DNA from: Glandiceps talaboti
Lineage: Eukaryota > Hemichordata > Enteropneusta > Spengelidae
NCBI RefSeq assembly: GCF_964340395.1
Contig: NC_135562.1
Coordinates: 19,239,126-19,303,125, forward strand
Direction of reading: 5' to 3'
Length of the DNA stretch: 64,000 bases
The notes under the pieces are model-generated. The model searched no databases, was not told where the DNA came from, and saw nothing but the letters and a program-made list of their open reading frames with translations. Shown in pieces: positions 56,301 to 64,000 of the stretch; the first letter of the stretch is position 1, and every line of letters begins with the position of its first letter. The position numbers and the translations under genes were made by a program.

Positions 56301-59088
56301 CATACTAAGGTACAGTAAATCCAATCAAATTACATCAGCACCAAAAAGTCAGCATGCACTCCCAATGAATCATGATTTTACCTTATTACCATACAACTTA
56401 TAGATAAACTAGATCTCTAATTTACATTTACATGTACAGTGTCTAATTAATGGTATTTTAACAATATTCAGTGAATACATCATACAGTAGGTTGTCTGAT
56501 CAAAAAAAAATACCCCAACTACATGTACATGATCTGAAAAATAAATACATTGTCACTGATAGGTTCACAGTTGATTGGTATCTATATCCACACTTAACTG
56601 AACATTACAAAGTGTAGACTTACCCAGGCAAAGTACAGACCATACAATGGGAAGTACTTAAGGCCATCTTTGAGTACGTATCTGAGATGACCTAGACTAC
56701 CCTGTCGTATCGCTAACATATCGGATACAATCCAGTCTATTGTACTTTGATGGTTGCAAATATAAATAACACTCTCCTTCTTGTTGAGGGCATCAACATC
56801 ACCATACAAGACCACCTAGTAATGAAAAGATGTTTCCATGTAAACGATGAATATCAAATCAGTACAGCTGTAAGTACAATGTATGCATACGTGTTATAGG
56901 TGTCTATCTACCTGAAAACATTCTGAAAAGAGTTTCCATTATCATCTTTATGTAGGCATGTTGTGAAATTCTGCCCAACTCAAATACAACTCTGGTAATC
57001 GAGATTTCGGTTTACTAAAAGAGACACGACCTAAACTATTATTTAAGTAAAAGTATTGTATAAAAAAATACATTGTCGAGATAAGCTATTGAATGGATAT
57101 TGGGTGAATTATAGCCTCAGTACGGTGGCTCTCTGAAAGCCAGTTCCATAAACTTGCAGTTCTGGGACTTCCAATGTTTACACTATCTTGATCCCAGAGT
57201 GATTAGATTCACGTGTGAAGCTACCATCATATTCATATTCATCTTCACTTTCAAAAGTTGACCTCTACGATCAATGTGAATATGATAGCTTACACATTCA
57301 TCATCAGATTCGAAGTACTTCCGAATGGGTACGAACATGCGTTCGGCAAATCACATATCCTTCATTGGCAGGTTGAAATCATGTGATTGTAGTTACTTTT
57401 CACTTGATTAGCGTGGATTTGCATGCTTTCTTCTTATTTTTGCCAGAGTATCCAATTTGCACCATGAATTATTGTTGTCATATAAAAAAACTAATTTGAA
57501 TGTTTAGTATGCCTTTCCCATATCTTTGAAAATGAAATATCAATATTTGGGTGTACAAAAAACCTGTATGAGTAATGTAATAAAATACGGCCTGGCTGGG
57601 TGTGTTTTGATTCCCCGCAGTGTCGCTATCTTTGAAACCCTACTTAACACTTACACTGGTGAAATTTACACAAAATAGTGTTGTCAAGACCACAATTATC
57701 ACAATGTGTGTAGTTCCCTTGATCGGGATTGGTCAACACAATCGATTGTGAAAAATAATGGTCCATGACAACAATAATTCATGGTGCAAATTGGATACTC
57801 TGGCAAAAATAACAAATTCAGGCAAATCAAGTGAAAAGTAATTACAATCACATGATTTCAACCTGCCAATGAAGGATATGTGATTTGCCGAACGCATGTT
57901 CGTACCCCATTCGGAAGTACTTCGAATCTGATGATGAATGTGTAAGCTATCATCATATTCACATTGATCGTAGAGGTCAACTTTTGAAAGTGAAGATGAA
58001 TATGAATATGATGGTAGCTTCACACTCGTTAAATTCTCAGACCTTTAACTCTTTGTATCTCTATGCAAATTTGAAGATAATAATTCAATGTCTTACATGT
58101 AAAATACTGGACTCTGATTGGAGTGACCTTGTGTATACTGTTTACACTTTGACCTCGGGGTCAAAGTGTAAGCATTAACACAACAATGGCATGTAATATT
58201 CAACTATTTCTGCTATCTACTATGTTAACCAATACTATGCATAATAGTATATCGTACCTTGGCTATACATAATTAGTACTGGCCGACATCACAGTGGTCC
58301 TATATATTGTTAGGGTGATTACAAAGAATGACTAGAAACCAAGTCCTAAAATTCACATAGTCACATAGGGAGTTTGTATCAGGGGTATGAGCAAAACTTG
58401 TACAACTTTAATATAACTGTACACTAATTTTTTTAGTGGTCGATTGCACTGCAAGGGTTCTAATAGTGCACAGAGCTGCATCCCCGTTTGTCTCTCGTAC
58501 GTGGTGATAACATCTCCCTTCCATGGTACAGTTCAGCAGAACACAATTAATGATCGAACAAACTCTTGCATCAGAAAATAATTTTTCGTACACTTTGTAC
58601 AACCTTTTCCTATATAATTTTGAGATGGAGCTAAATATGATCCGTCGAAATTACAAATGAAAAAATAATCACGATTGTAAGTGACACTGAACATGGATCT
58701 GTTATTGATCCATACACTGAATGATTCCCAGACCCAAAAAGGGCAACAAGTTGATAAAACTTTTTTAAAGCTAATTTGAATAAAAATTTTGAAAGAAACG
58801 TAAAGCATGACCAGATCATTAACAGGTTTACTTCGGCGAAATAATGAAGGTCGAATTGATTGATTTTACCTCTAGGCCCGTATAATGTTCGTAAAAGAAG
58901 ACAACAAGTCGTTGATAGTTGGAATAGAAGACATCATCCACAGCATGGAACCACCGTGTCGGTAAAATCGTCGAGATCATTTTCCAAGGTAACAAGTACA
59001 AACTGAAATAATGCGGGGCAGTACCAAGCATTACAAACGCCGGTACAGCATACCGGAGCGCTTGGAGATACACCAACGCTGTCAACAT
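40297..59088 (-). CDS. AGPAT5: 1-acylglycerol-3-phosphate acyltransferase epsilon
   Basis: Seven exons on the minus strand: 59088-58870, 56815-56624, 55100-55011, 44596-44506, 43783-43625, 42602-42479 and 40519-40297 (stop TGA). They join in frame to 365 residues, close to the 364 of human AGPAT5. The enzyme moves an acyl chain from acyl-CoA to lysophosphatidic acid, making phosphatidic acid, on ER/mitochondrial membranes. Visible: N-terminal hydrophobic region (AVPAFVMLGTAPHYFSLYLL), block I NHQSTIDW with the His/Asp pair, block II-like GLYFAW and HGGVYVKRSGKF, block III FPEGTRYNPE, block IV HVLTPR, HIDAIYDCTIAYE, and a C-terminal hydrophobic stretch (CGTLGGCLWMAI). Introns 1, 3 and 6 hold mobile elements; intron 3 is 10.4 kb. 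Confidence 0.95.
40944..41412. mobile_element. Inverted pair of Penelope-like element 3' ends
   Basis: 40944-41173 and 41185-41412 are inverted copies: the ends (TTTAACTTTGTATTGCAC and its complement) match, as does CCAAAGCTTTYGCCAGGTAT. The minus-strand copy reads HPGHSLEPDNVTILDREF, RRGIKEAIHIWTLKPSMNRD then a stop. The plus copy reads NHAGGCYQLPRILDNV. Both fit the C-terminal GIY-YIG endonuclease tail of Penelope-like retroelements (REAIxIxxxxPxLNRDGGxYxLPxxxD). Lies in AGPAT5 intron 6. Confidence 0.7.
42094..42362. mobile_element. 269-bp hAT-type MITE (CAGGGGTGAACAAATC ends)
   Basis: CAGGGGTGAACAAATCCACT at the left faces GATTGTTCACCCCTG at the right. The ends match those of the large hAT element at 45145-54865, so this is a deleted relative. 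I see no clear 8-bp target duplication. In AGPAT5 intron 6. Confidence 0.75.
46302..46343. repeat. (CA)n microsatellite
   Basis: CA run in the untranslated part of the inner hAT element. Confidence 0.9.
47040..49179 (-). CDS. hAT transposase, KIAA1586/ZNF862-like (ORF of 695 residues, N-terminal frameshift)
   Basis: Open frame 49127-47040. A BED/TTF-type zinc-binding start (MFCTICPVG with His residues further on), the RNase-H-like core with LNDSSTDRSVVEEEIVY and GMASDGAAVM, the HCTAHRLELC motif and the C-terminal dimerisation block TSECERGFSLMGRIKTDW, where Glu is the likely third catalytic acid. This is the hAT subgroup that gave rise to KIAA1586/ZNF862-like host genes. A better start lies in another frame: ATG at 49179 gives MSLLNYFRKKS, the usual N-terminus, and the two frames meet near 49035-49075 beside an A-run (coding sense), so a small indel is likely. 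The long intact frame suggests recent insertion. Confidence 0.85.
51161..51308 (+). repeat. 74-bp tandem duplication in the hAT transposase
   Basis: TCCAGGGCATTCCAGSAGGA starts at 51161 and again at 51235, and the following 54 bp match with two or three changes. 74 is not a multiple of three, so it shifts the frame. Confidence 0.9.
51567..51660. repeat. Short inverted repeat at the left edge of the insertion
   Basis: ATAATCCCACGATATTTTTC near 51567 faces GAAAATTGCCGTGGGATTAT near 51660. It starts where transposase coding stops and may mark a small hairpin element or one end of the 2.6-kb insertion. Confidence 0.5.
51730..52793 (+). CDS. BEN-domain protein ORF inside the insertion
   Basis: The open frame to the stop at 52791 extends upstream of 51828 without a clear ATG, so the start is unknown (51730 is approximate; an acceptor-like TTTTACATAG lies nearby). 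Order: a helical coiled-coil-like stretch (EKIEMMEVEIKKLNKKVADL), a Pro/Gln-rich middle with two PPLPPVP blocks, then SISKIVKESCSLGNFAKNLV, FAMYKKEERLGRNCRGK, KRSLSPTRLRHVRNLTFARY and CIHCIDKALRDEFRKE. The last part fits a BEN domain, a DNA- or protein-binding fold. It could be an element-encoded accessory protein or a captured host exon. Confidence 0.6.
53063..53353. repeat. (TA)n-flanked 71-bp near-perfect palindrome
   Basis: Arms 53095-53165 and 53167-53237 are reverse complements at 70 of 71 positions with a single-base centre at 53166. TA tracts lie directly left (53063-53092) and further right (53297-53336), then (CA)n. Confidence 0.95.
53851..54018. repeat. Tandem pair of about 82-87 bp
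   Basis: 53851-53932 and 53938-54018 both run ACAAAAGACAWTGTAA to GAATAAAGTACGT with small indels. Confidence 0.75.
55578..56143. repeat. Two poly-C tracts
   Basis: Runs of more than 20 C near 55578-55602 and 56123-56143, in AGPAT5 intron 2 (minus-strand poly-G). Confidence 0.85.
57213..58025. mobile_element. Element with about 300-bp inverted repeats in AGPAT5 intron 1
   Basis: GTGTGAAGCTACCATCATAT at 57213 faces its complement ending at 58025, and pairing continues inward to about 57490/57745 (GAATTATTGTTGTCAT). The middle 250 bp is single copy. The 96-residue minus-strand frame inside the right arm has no recognisable domain. No clear target duplication seen. Confidence 0.8.
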
Positions 59089-59381
59089 TGTCGATTGGAC
59101 GGAACCAGAGCAGTTTCAAATGACTGAAAACACGGCGATGATACGGTCGATGCACGTGTGTTGAGGAATCACGATCGATCACGCCAACCCCCGGTCTGGG
59201 ATGTCAAGGACATGTGGGTCACCTGTGAGGGCAGTATTCCATGCGCCTGGAAAAAAATGGCTGCGTCTAGTTGAACACGAGGGTATCATAGTGTCAACAA
59301 TTTGTGAAAGCCATTTTACGTAAATAACCTTTACCAATCATTCAGATAGCAGAGCAAGAAGTCAAAACCAGTGCAGAAAAT
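59089..59381. promoter_or_regulatory. Probable bidirectional promoter AGPAT5/RBM34
   Basis: Start codons of two housekeeping-type genes face away from each other across 293 bp, richer in GC than the flanks, with several CG dinucleotides and no obvious TATA box. Promoter role is inferred from layout. Confidence 0.55.
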
Positions 59382-60647
59382 ATGAAGCCAGCAAAAGATA
59401 TGAAGGTTAAGAAGAAACTCGGCAAACGTAAACTGCAGAAAAAGGACTCCAAACAACCTTCTGCCGTACCCACGTTGGTTGAGAAGCAGAAAGTATCCAT
59501 GACCATGTTGGCCGACTACAGGGTAGGTGGTATTGCGAGTACCCTTGTAACAAACAAACAAGCAAAAGGCGTAATGAAATCGGTAAAATCGTCTAAACTA
59601 AAGCAATTGTTTGGACAATCGACAGAGCAATCGTTGATCAAGACAGTACCAGCATCGTTGGTGAACAAACAGCCTGATCAAAAACCAAAGGTTGGAAATG
59701 TGAAGTCTGGAGAGAGAAGCGACGGGAAGGCACTTAAAAAGGCAAACAAAAAACAACTGCAGAAAGCAACAAAAGATGACACAACAAAATCGTCGAGGCG
59801 AAAGAAACGAAAAGATAGTAAACTTTTACTTCGGAGAGAAGAAGGTCTGAGAAATGCTGACACCAAGGGGCAGCCACAAAAGAAAAGAAAGCGAACTGAT
59901 GATGATGAAACTGATCAAATTCGAAAGAAAAACAAGAAAGGAAAGGCAAAACCTAAGAATCCAGAAAAAGACAAGAGAACTGTCTTTGTTGGCAACCTGC
60001 CAATAAGTATCACGAAAAGTGAACTCAAAAAATTGTTTTCTAAATATGGAGACATAGAGAGTGTGAGATTGAGGTCAGCGGCCCCTAGTACTCTGAATCT
60101 GCCTAAGAAAGTGATCATGATTCAGAAGGACTTCCATCCTTCCCGGAATAATTTGAACTCATATGTGGTATTCAAAGAAGAAGAATCTGCAAGGAAAGCA
60201 CTGAAAAGGAATGGGAAAGAGGTCAAAGGTCACCATATAAGAGTGGACTTGTGTGCGAATAGTAACAAACATGATCACAAAAGATCAATTTTTATCGGTA
60301 ACATCCCGTTCAAAGTTGATGACGAAGCTGTTAGAAGATATTTTGAGCAGTGTGGAGACATAGAGGCAGTGAGACTAGTACGGGATGGTAAAACTGGAAT
60401 TGGTAAGGGCTTTGGATATGTACTCTTTGTGGATTCCAGTTCCGTCGAGTTTGCCTTGAAGTTGAATGGCAAAGCTTTCCTAGGGAGACAGTTGCGAATA
60501 AAGAGATCAGTGAAGAAGGAAAAGAAACGAAGCGAGAAACCAACTGGAAAATTTCAAAAAGGGAATCCTAAACTTAGTGGAGCTAGTTTAAGAATACAGA
60601 ATAAGATGAAGAAAAAGAACAAAAAATCTATATCAACTAAAAAGTAA
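59382..60647 (+). CDS. RBM34: RNA-binding protein 34 (NOP12-like), two RRMs, intronless
   Basis: 421 residues from ATG 59382. The N-terminal half is Lys-rich with nucleolar-type basic runs (KKLGKRKLQKK, SSRRKKRKDSK). RRM1 at about residues 197-292 has RTVFVGNLPISI (RNP2) and LNSYVVFKEEESA (RNP1); the long loop between strands is typical of RBM34/Nop12 RRM1. RRM2 at about 301-377 has RSIFIGNIPFKV and GKGFGYVLFVD. A basic tail follows (KKKNKKSISTKK). Yeast Nop12 acts in 5.8S/25S pre-rRNA processing; a nucleolar ribosome-biogenesis role is inferred. No introns interrupt the reading frame. Confidence 0.9.
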   Translation: MKPAKDMKVKKKLGKRKLQKKDSKQPSAVPTLVEKQKVSMTMLADYRVGGIASTLVTNKQAKGVMKSVKSSKLKQLFGQSTEQSLIKTVPASLVNKQPDQKPKVGNVKSGERSDGKALKKANKKQLQKATKDDTTKSSRRKKRKDSKLLLRREEGLRNADTKGQPQKKRKRTDDDETDQIRKKNKKGKAKPKNPEKDKRTVFVGNLPISITKSELKKLFSKYGDIESVRLRSAAPSTLNLPKKVIMIQKDFHPSRNNLNSYVVFKEEESARKALKRNGKEVKGHHIRVDLCANSNKHDHKRSIFIGNIPFKVDDEAVRRYFEQCGDIEAVRLVRDGKTGIGKGFGYVLFVDSSSVEFALKLNGKAFLGRQLRIKRSVKKEKKRSEKPTGKFQKGNPKLSGASLRIQNKMKKKNKKSISTKK

Positions 60648-63600
60648 CAAAACTTGAAACAATTCTGTGCTCACGTTGCTGTCATTTATTAAACCTGTAC
60701 TAGCTGTAACTGGGACAATACTTTTTTTGACAACCAACAATATGACTGTAAACCTTATTTTCACTACATGTGTACTGGGATATTTTGCAATTTTACAGTC
60801 TTCAATTAGTTCCCAAAGACTAATACTTACTAATGACCAGACTGGTACATTGTGTCCACGTACAAGATGACATTTTAGTCACTACATATTTTTGTGTTTT
60901 TATTATCCAGCAAAACAAGCAAAAATAAGTCTGTTGTGAAAATGTCCATGTTGACAGTATTCTCGTCAGATTGTATTAATACCAAATAATGAGTAATTTG
61001 TACATGTACATGTACACGTTGTACATGTTAATTAGAGATCTATCTATTTTATAAGTAGTACAGTAATAGGTTGATATCGTGATTGTATTGGGGCGCTGAT
61101 TTTAGAATGCAGGCCCAAAAATCTATTTGATTGAATTAGTGTACATGTACCATGTTACGTTTGTATGTGTAAAGCTACACTGATATGTTTATCCACAGGT
61201 GATTAAGTACTGTTCAGGGTGTATAACATTACAAGTAAATCATCATTTTAAAAAACATCCCAGCTGTACAGTGTAGCTAATTCAGCTTTAAATGCCTACT
61301 TCCAGTAGTGTACTAAATGTACATGTAATCTGTCTGGTTTCTCTATGCATTAATAGGGTTGTGGATTTGTCAACCCAATGCTTTATGTCTTTACACCTTT
61401 CTGTTCAATGCAGTTCACTATTTCTGTACACTGTGATTTGGATAGTACATGCATAGGACTGTCACAGTATACATGGAATACCTGTACGACAGATTCTAAA
61501 ATCTTACTAAAGCAAGTCAAGGCATAGACTGTCGACAGTTGTTCGTGCCTTTTTTGCTACGTCTCATTTTAAAGAAAGTCGTCACTCGCTCCACAACACT
61601 GAATACTAATGCATACTGATAGGAACTGTGATTGCCGAAGGCATGAACTCATGCCTCCGGCACTCGCTGATTAGTATACAGTTTATAGTATTGCCCTGGA
61701 TCAGAGTGAGGCGATGACTTTAGTAGCAAAAAAGGCATGAACGACTGTCAACAGTCTAGTCAAGGCATATCATTGCTTTTTGTGAATATGTGCTGTGACT
61801 TGGATAGATACTGTATCACTATGGAATATATATCTCCACATGAATGAAGAACACCAGATTTCATTATATAGTGTACGTACAAAGTATATACAGATAATGT
61901 GGATATGTACTACATGATGTGATATTCACAGATTTATACATGTATGGAATTCATATTGATTATTAAAGTTGGCATAACATAAGTACGGCCTAAGACAACC
62001 TTAAAAGAACACAAGCTGTGTGTATATGCTTTTCGGGATTATATGCATCAAGGATATATGTAGAAGCATACTAGAACATCACTTGCTATTTGCAGGATTT
62101 AAACCTGGACTGGTGGCTCTAGCATAACTTGCTATTTGCAGAACTCACACCGTGACTGTGGTGGTATTCAGCCATCTGAAATGTATCCATGGAAATACTA
62201 AAATGTAGGAGATGAAGCACACAAACAATGTCAAAAGATTATCTGTAATGTTATCAATGTCATGCATCAATATTAGTTACACATACCAGAATATTTTGAT
62301 CCAGATTGTATTACCTTCTGTAAGTCCCAAGTAAAGAAACTTACATGTATAAACTCAGTAAGTGTGTCCCTTTAACAATAATTGTGTATTTTTTTATTGC
62401 TTTATTTTCACAAATCAATAGTGTTGATTAGTTAGAAGTTTCAAAACCAATCTGATTAAAATCTGATGTAGGTGTAACAGCTCAATTACTTTATATACAA
62501 CTATTTCCTTCATATTTTGACATTATTTCTTCAATTTTGTCATTCCAGGAGTGAGTGCCTATCCAAATGCTCACTCCTGGAACAACAAAATGGAAAAACA
62601 AATGACAATAAACAAGTATGTAAAACGATTGAGTCGTACCCCACATCAGCTTTGAATGAGATTGTTTTAGAACATTAATTAAGTAGTTCTCCTGAAGTAT
62701 TATTAGTTTAACCAGTAAATGAAAAAAGCTGGTAAAATTTAAGGTTTTGCAAAGTATACCAAAATTAACTTGAGTAAAAACCTTGGGTGCACTGACTGAA
62801 ACTTGGATAAATTTTTACCTACTTACTCTTACTGCCCTTTAACAAAATACTGTGATATAATGTTTTGATCCAATATGGCCGACTTACTTTCAGAGATATT
62901 AGTCTTTCAGTGGAGTTTTGTCTTTATTTTCAGACATTTCTGTATCATCTTTTTAAATTTTGATAACGAGGAATGATAAATGATGAATGATAACAAGTTT
63001 GGATTTGATGTACATGCCTGTCTTTATTATAGCTAAAATGATGTAGACTTGGTGTTTCACTCATGGGACAATCCACATTATGTTTTTGACATAAAAATAG
63101 ACATACTTCAACTCTAGACTAACAATAACAGAAACACAACAAACGCAGCAGGATCCTTTGCCCAATCACATTGAACACTGATAAGCATTGATATTCTTTC
63201 ACAGTGCAGTAAAAACAGGCGTCCATTGAAAACATTACACATGGACTTGATGATTTTAATGGCTGCAATTGTTTATATTCTAACTGATAATCAACATTTC
63301 AAGTTGACTACTTCTACATCCCCACTGTGCACGGTACCTATGTAACTGTTTCTTTTTGCATTATAAGTTGTCCGAGGGTGTGTATGAAGAAATGTCATGT
63401 CTCATGATGAGTGAAACAAGTGTACACCATTTTAGCTGTAAGAGAGGTTTTCAGACTACAATGTATTTGACAATACAGTCTTGTCAAAATGCAATTTTTG
63501 TACTGTCAGAAATGTATTGAAATTAAATCTCTGGAGTGATATTTCAGACAGTACTATAGTGCATACCGCTTGAATTGAAGGCTGTTGCTCTCTGCATACA

Positions 63601-64000
63601 TGTACATGCCATATTCTAGTTACTCACATTCAATTGAAATGTCACAAGAGGGCATCCTACAGGGCAGATTAGGGGAAATGACACCTAATTCACAGGAGTA
63701 CATGAAGCAGTCGACAACAACACTTTTAGTTCAAAAAATTAATTGTTGGTTTGAAACAAAGGTAGAATTCGTTTGACTGATTGAGAATGCCATAATTTTT
63801 ATGGAATGCTAGGTAATAAAAGATATCTCAAATGAGACTATAGTACATGTATTTAACTCCCCTGTCCATGCTATCATTGGCCTCATATCACTTGTAGTGT
63901 AAAAGCTGCTTTGAAATAGCACTCCAAGTGGCCAAACTATGTAATCTTTTGTCTTTCTGATATCCCTCCTATGTCATACAACTTACAAGGGCTTCCAAAA
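60648..64000. other. RBM34 3' UTR and intergenic DNA
   Basis: Rich in TGTACATGTACA-type words (e.g. 61001-61030). One fold-back element (61527-61757). I see no further gene; short frames near 60667 and 63585 have no domain. Confidence 0.55.
61527..61757. mobile_element. 231-bp fold-back MITE with flanking 12-bp direct repeat
   Basis: GACTGTCGACAGTTGTTCGT at the left pairs with the right end ACGACTGTCAACAGTC, and both have a GCCTTTTTTGCTA block. The middle is a palindrome (CCGAAGGCATGAACTCATGC). AGTCAAGGCATA flanks both sides (61515-61526, 61758-61769). Confidence 0.75.

Overview
The window looks like nuclear DNA of a non-vertebrate animal, most likely a marine deuterostome (hemichordate- or amphioxus-like) or a lophotrochozoan. 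It is AT-rich, has long introns with GT-AG borders, many (TA)n, (CATA)n, (CAGA)n and (GTAT)n microsatellites, ACATGTA-rich spacers, and several DNA-transposon and non-LTR families. I cannot name the species from sequence alone.

Three host genes can be read. (1) About 2.5-34.5 kb, + strand: one long mosaic gene of at least 25 exons, about 1,700 residues. It encodes in order a Link/C-type-lectin-like module, an F5/8C (discoidin) domain, a PAN/Apple-like domain, a CUB domain, a C-type lectin domain, seven LDL-receptor class A modules, a leucine-rich-repeat block, a rhodopsin-type seven-helix domain and an intracellular tail. The receptor core resembles LGR type C / relaxin-receptor / GRL101-like receptors. 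The tail carries stretches that read like a degenerate protein kinase. Every intron phase I could derive matches its neighbour. The first exon (signal peptide) was not found. (2) 40.3-59.1 kb, - strand: AGPAT5, a 1-acylglycerol-3-phosphate acyltransferase, in seven coding exons (365 residues). (3) 59.4-60.6 kb, + strand: RBM34, an intronless nucleolar protein with two RRMs, head-to-head with AGPAT5 across 293 bp.

The rest is mostly mobile DNA. 0-2.4 kb holds a broken Tc1/mariner N-terminus, a repeated 133-bp unit and a DIRS/Ngaro-type tyrosine recombinase fragment. Receptor introns hold a hAT-type MITE with a perfect 8-bp target duplication, a PIF/Harbinger-type MITE with a TAA duplication, a broken non-LTR reverse transcriptase (15.5-17.7 kb), a second non-LTR 3' end (24.7-25.3 kb), a 26-bp minisatellite and fold-back elements. 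AGPAT5 intron 3 is about 10.4 kb because of a nested stack: outer fold-back termini, then a hAT element (45.1-54.9 kb), which itself holds a second hAT element in the opposite orientation (45.5-49.7 kb, 695-residue transposase ORF) and a 2.6-kb insertion with a BEN-domain ORF and a 71-bp near-perfect palindrome. AGPAT5 intron 6 holds an inverted pair of Penelope-like ends and a MITE sharing termini with the larger hAT element. Intron 1 holds an element with about 300-bp inverted repeats.

The best candidate for something new is the receptor: an adhesion-like module chain, an LGR-type seven-helix domain and a kinase-like tail in one phase-consistent gene.
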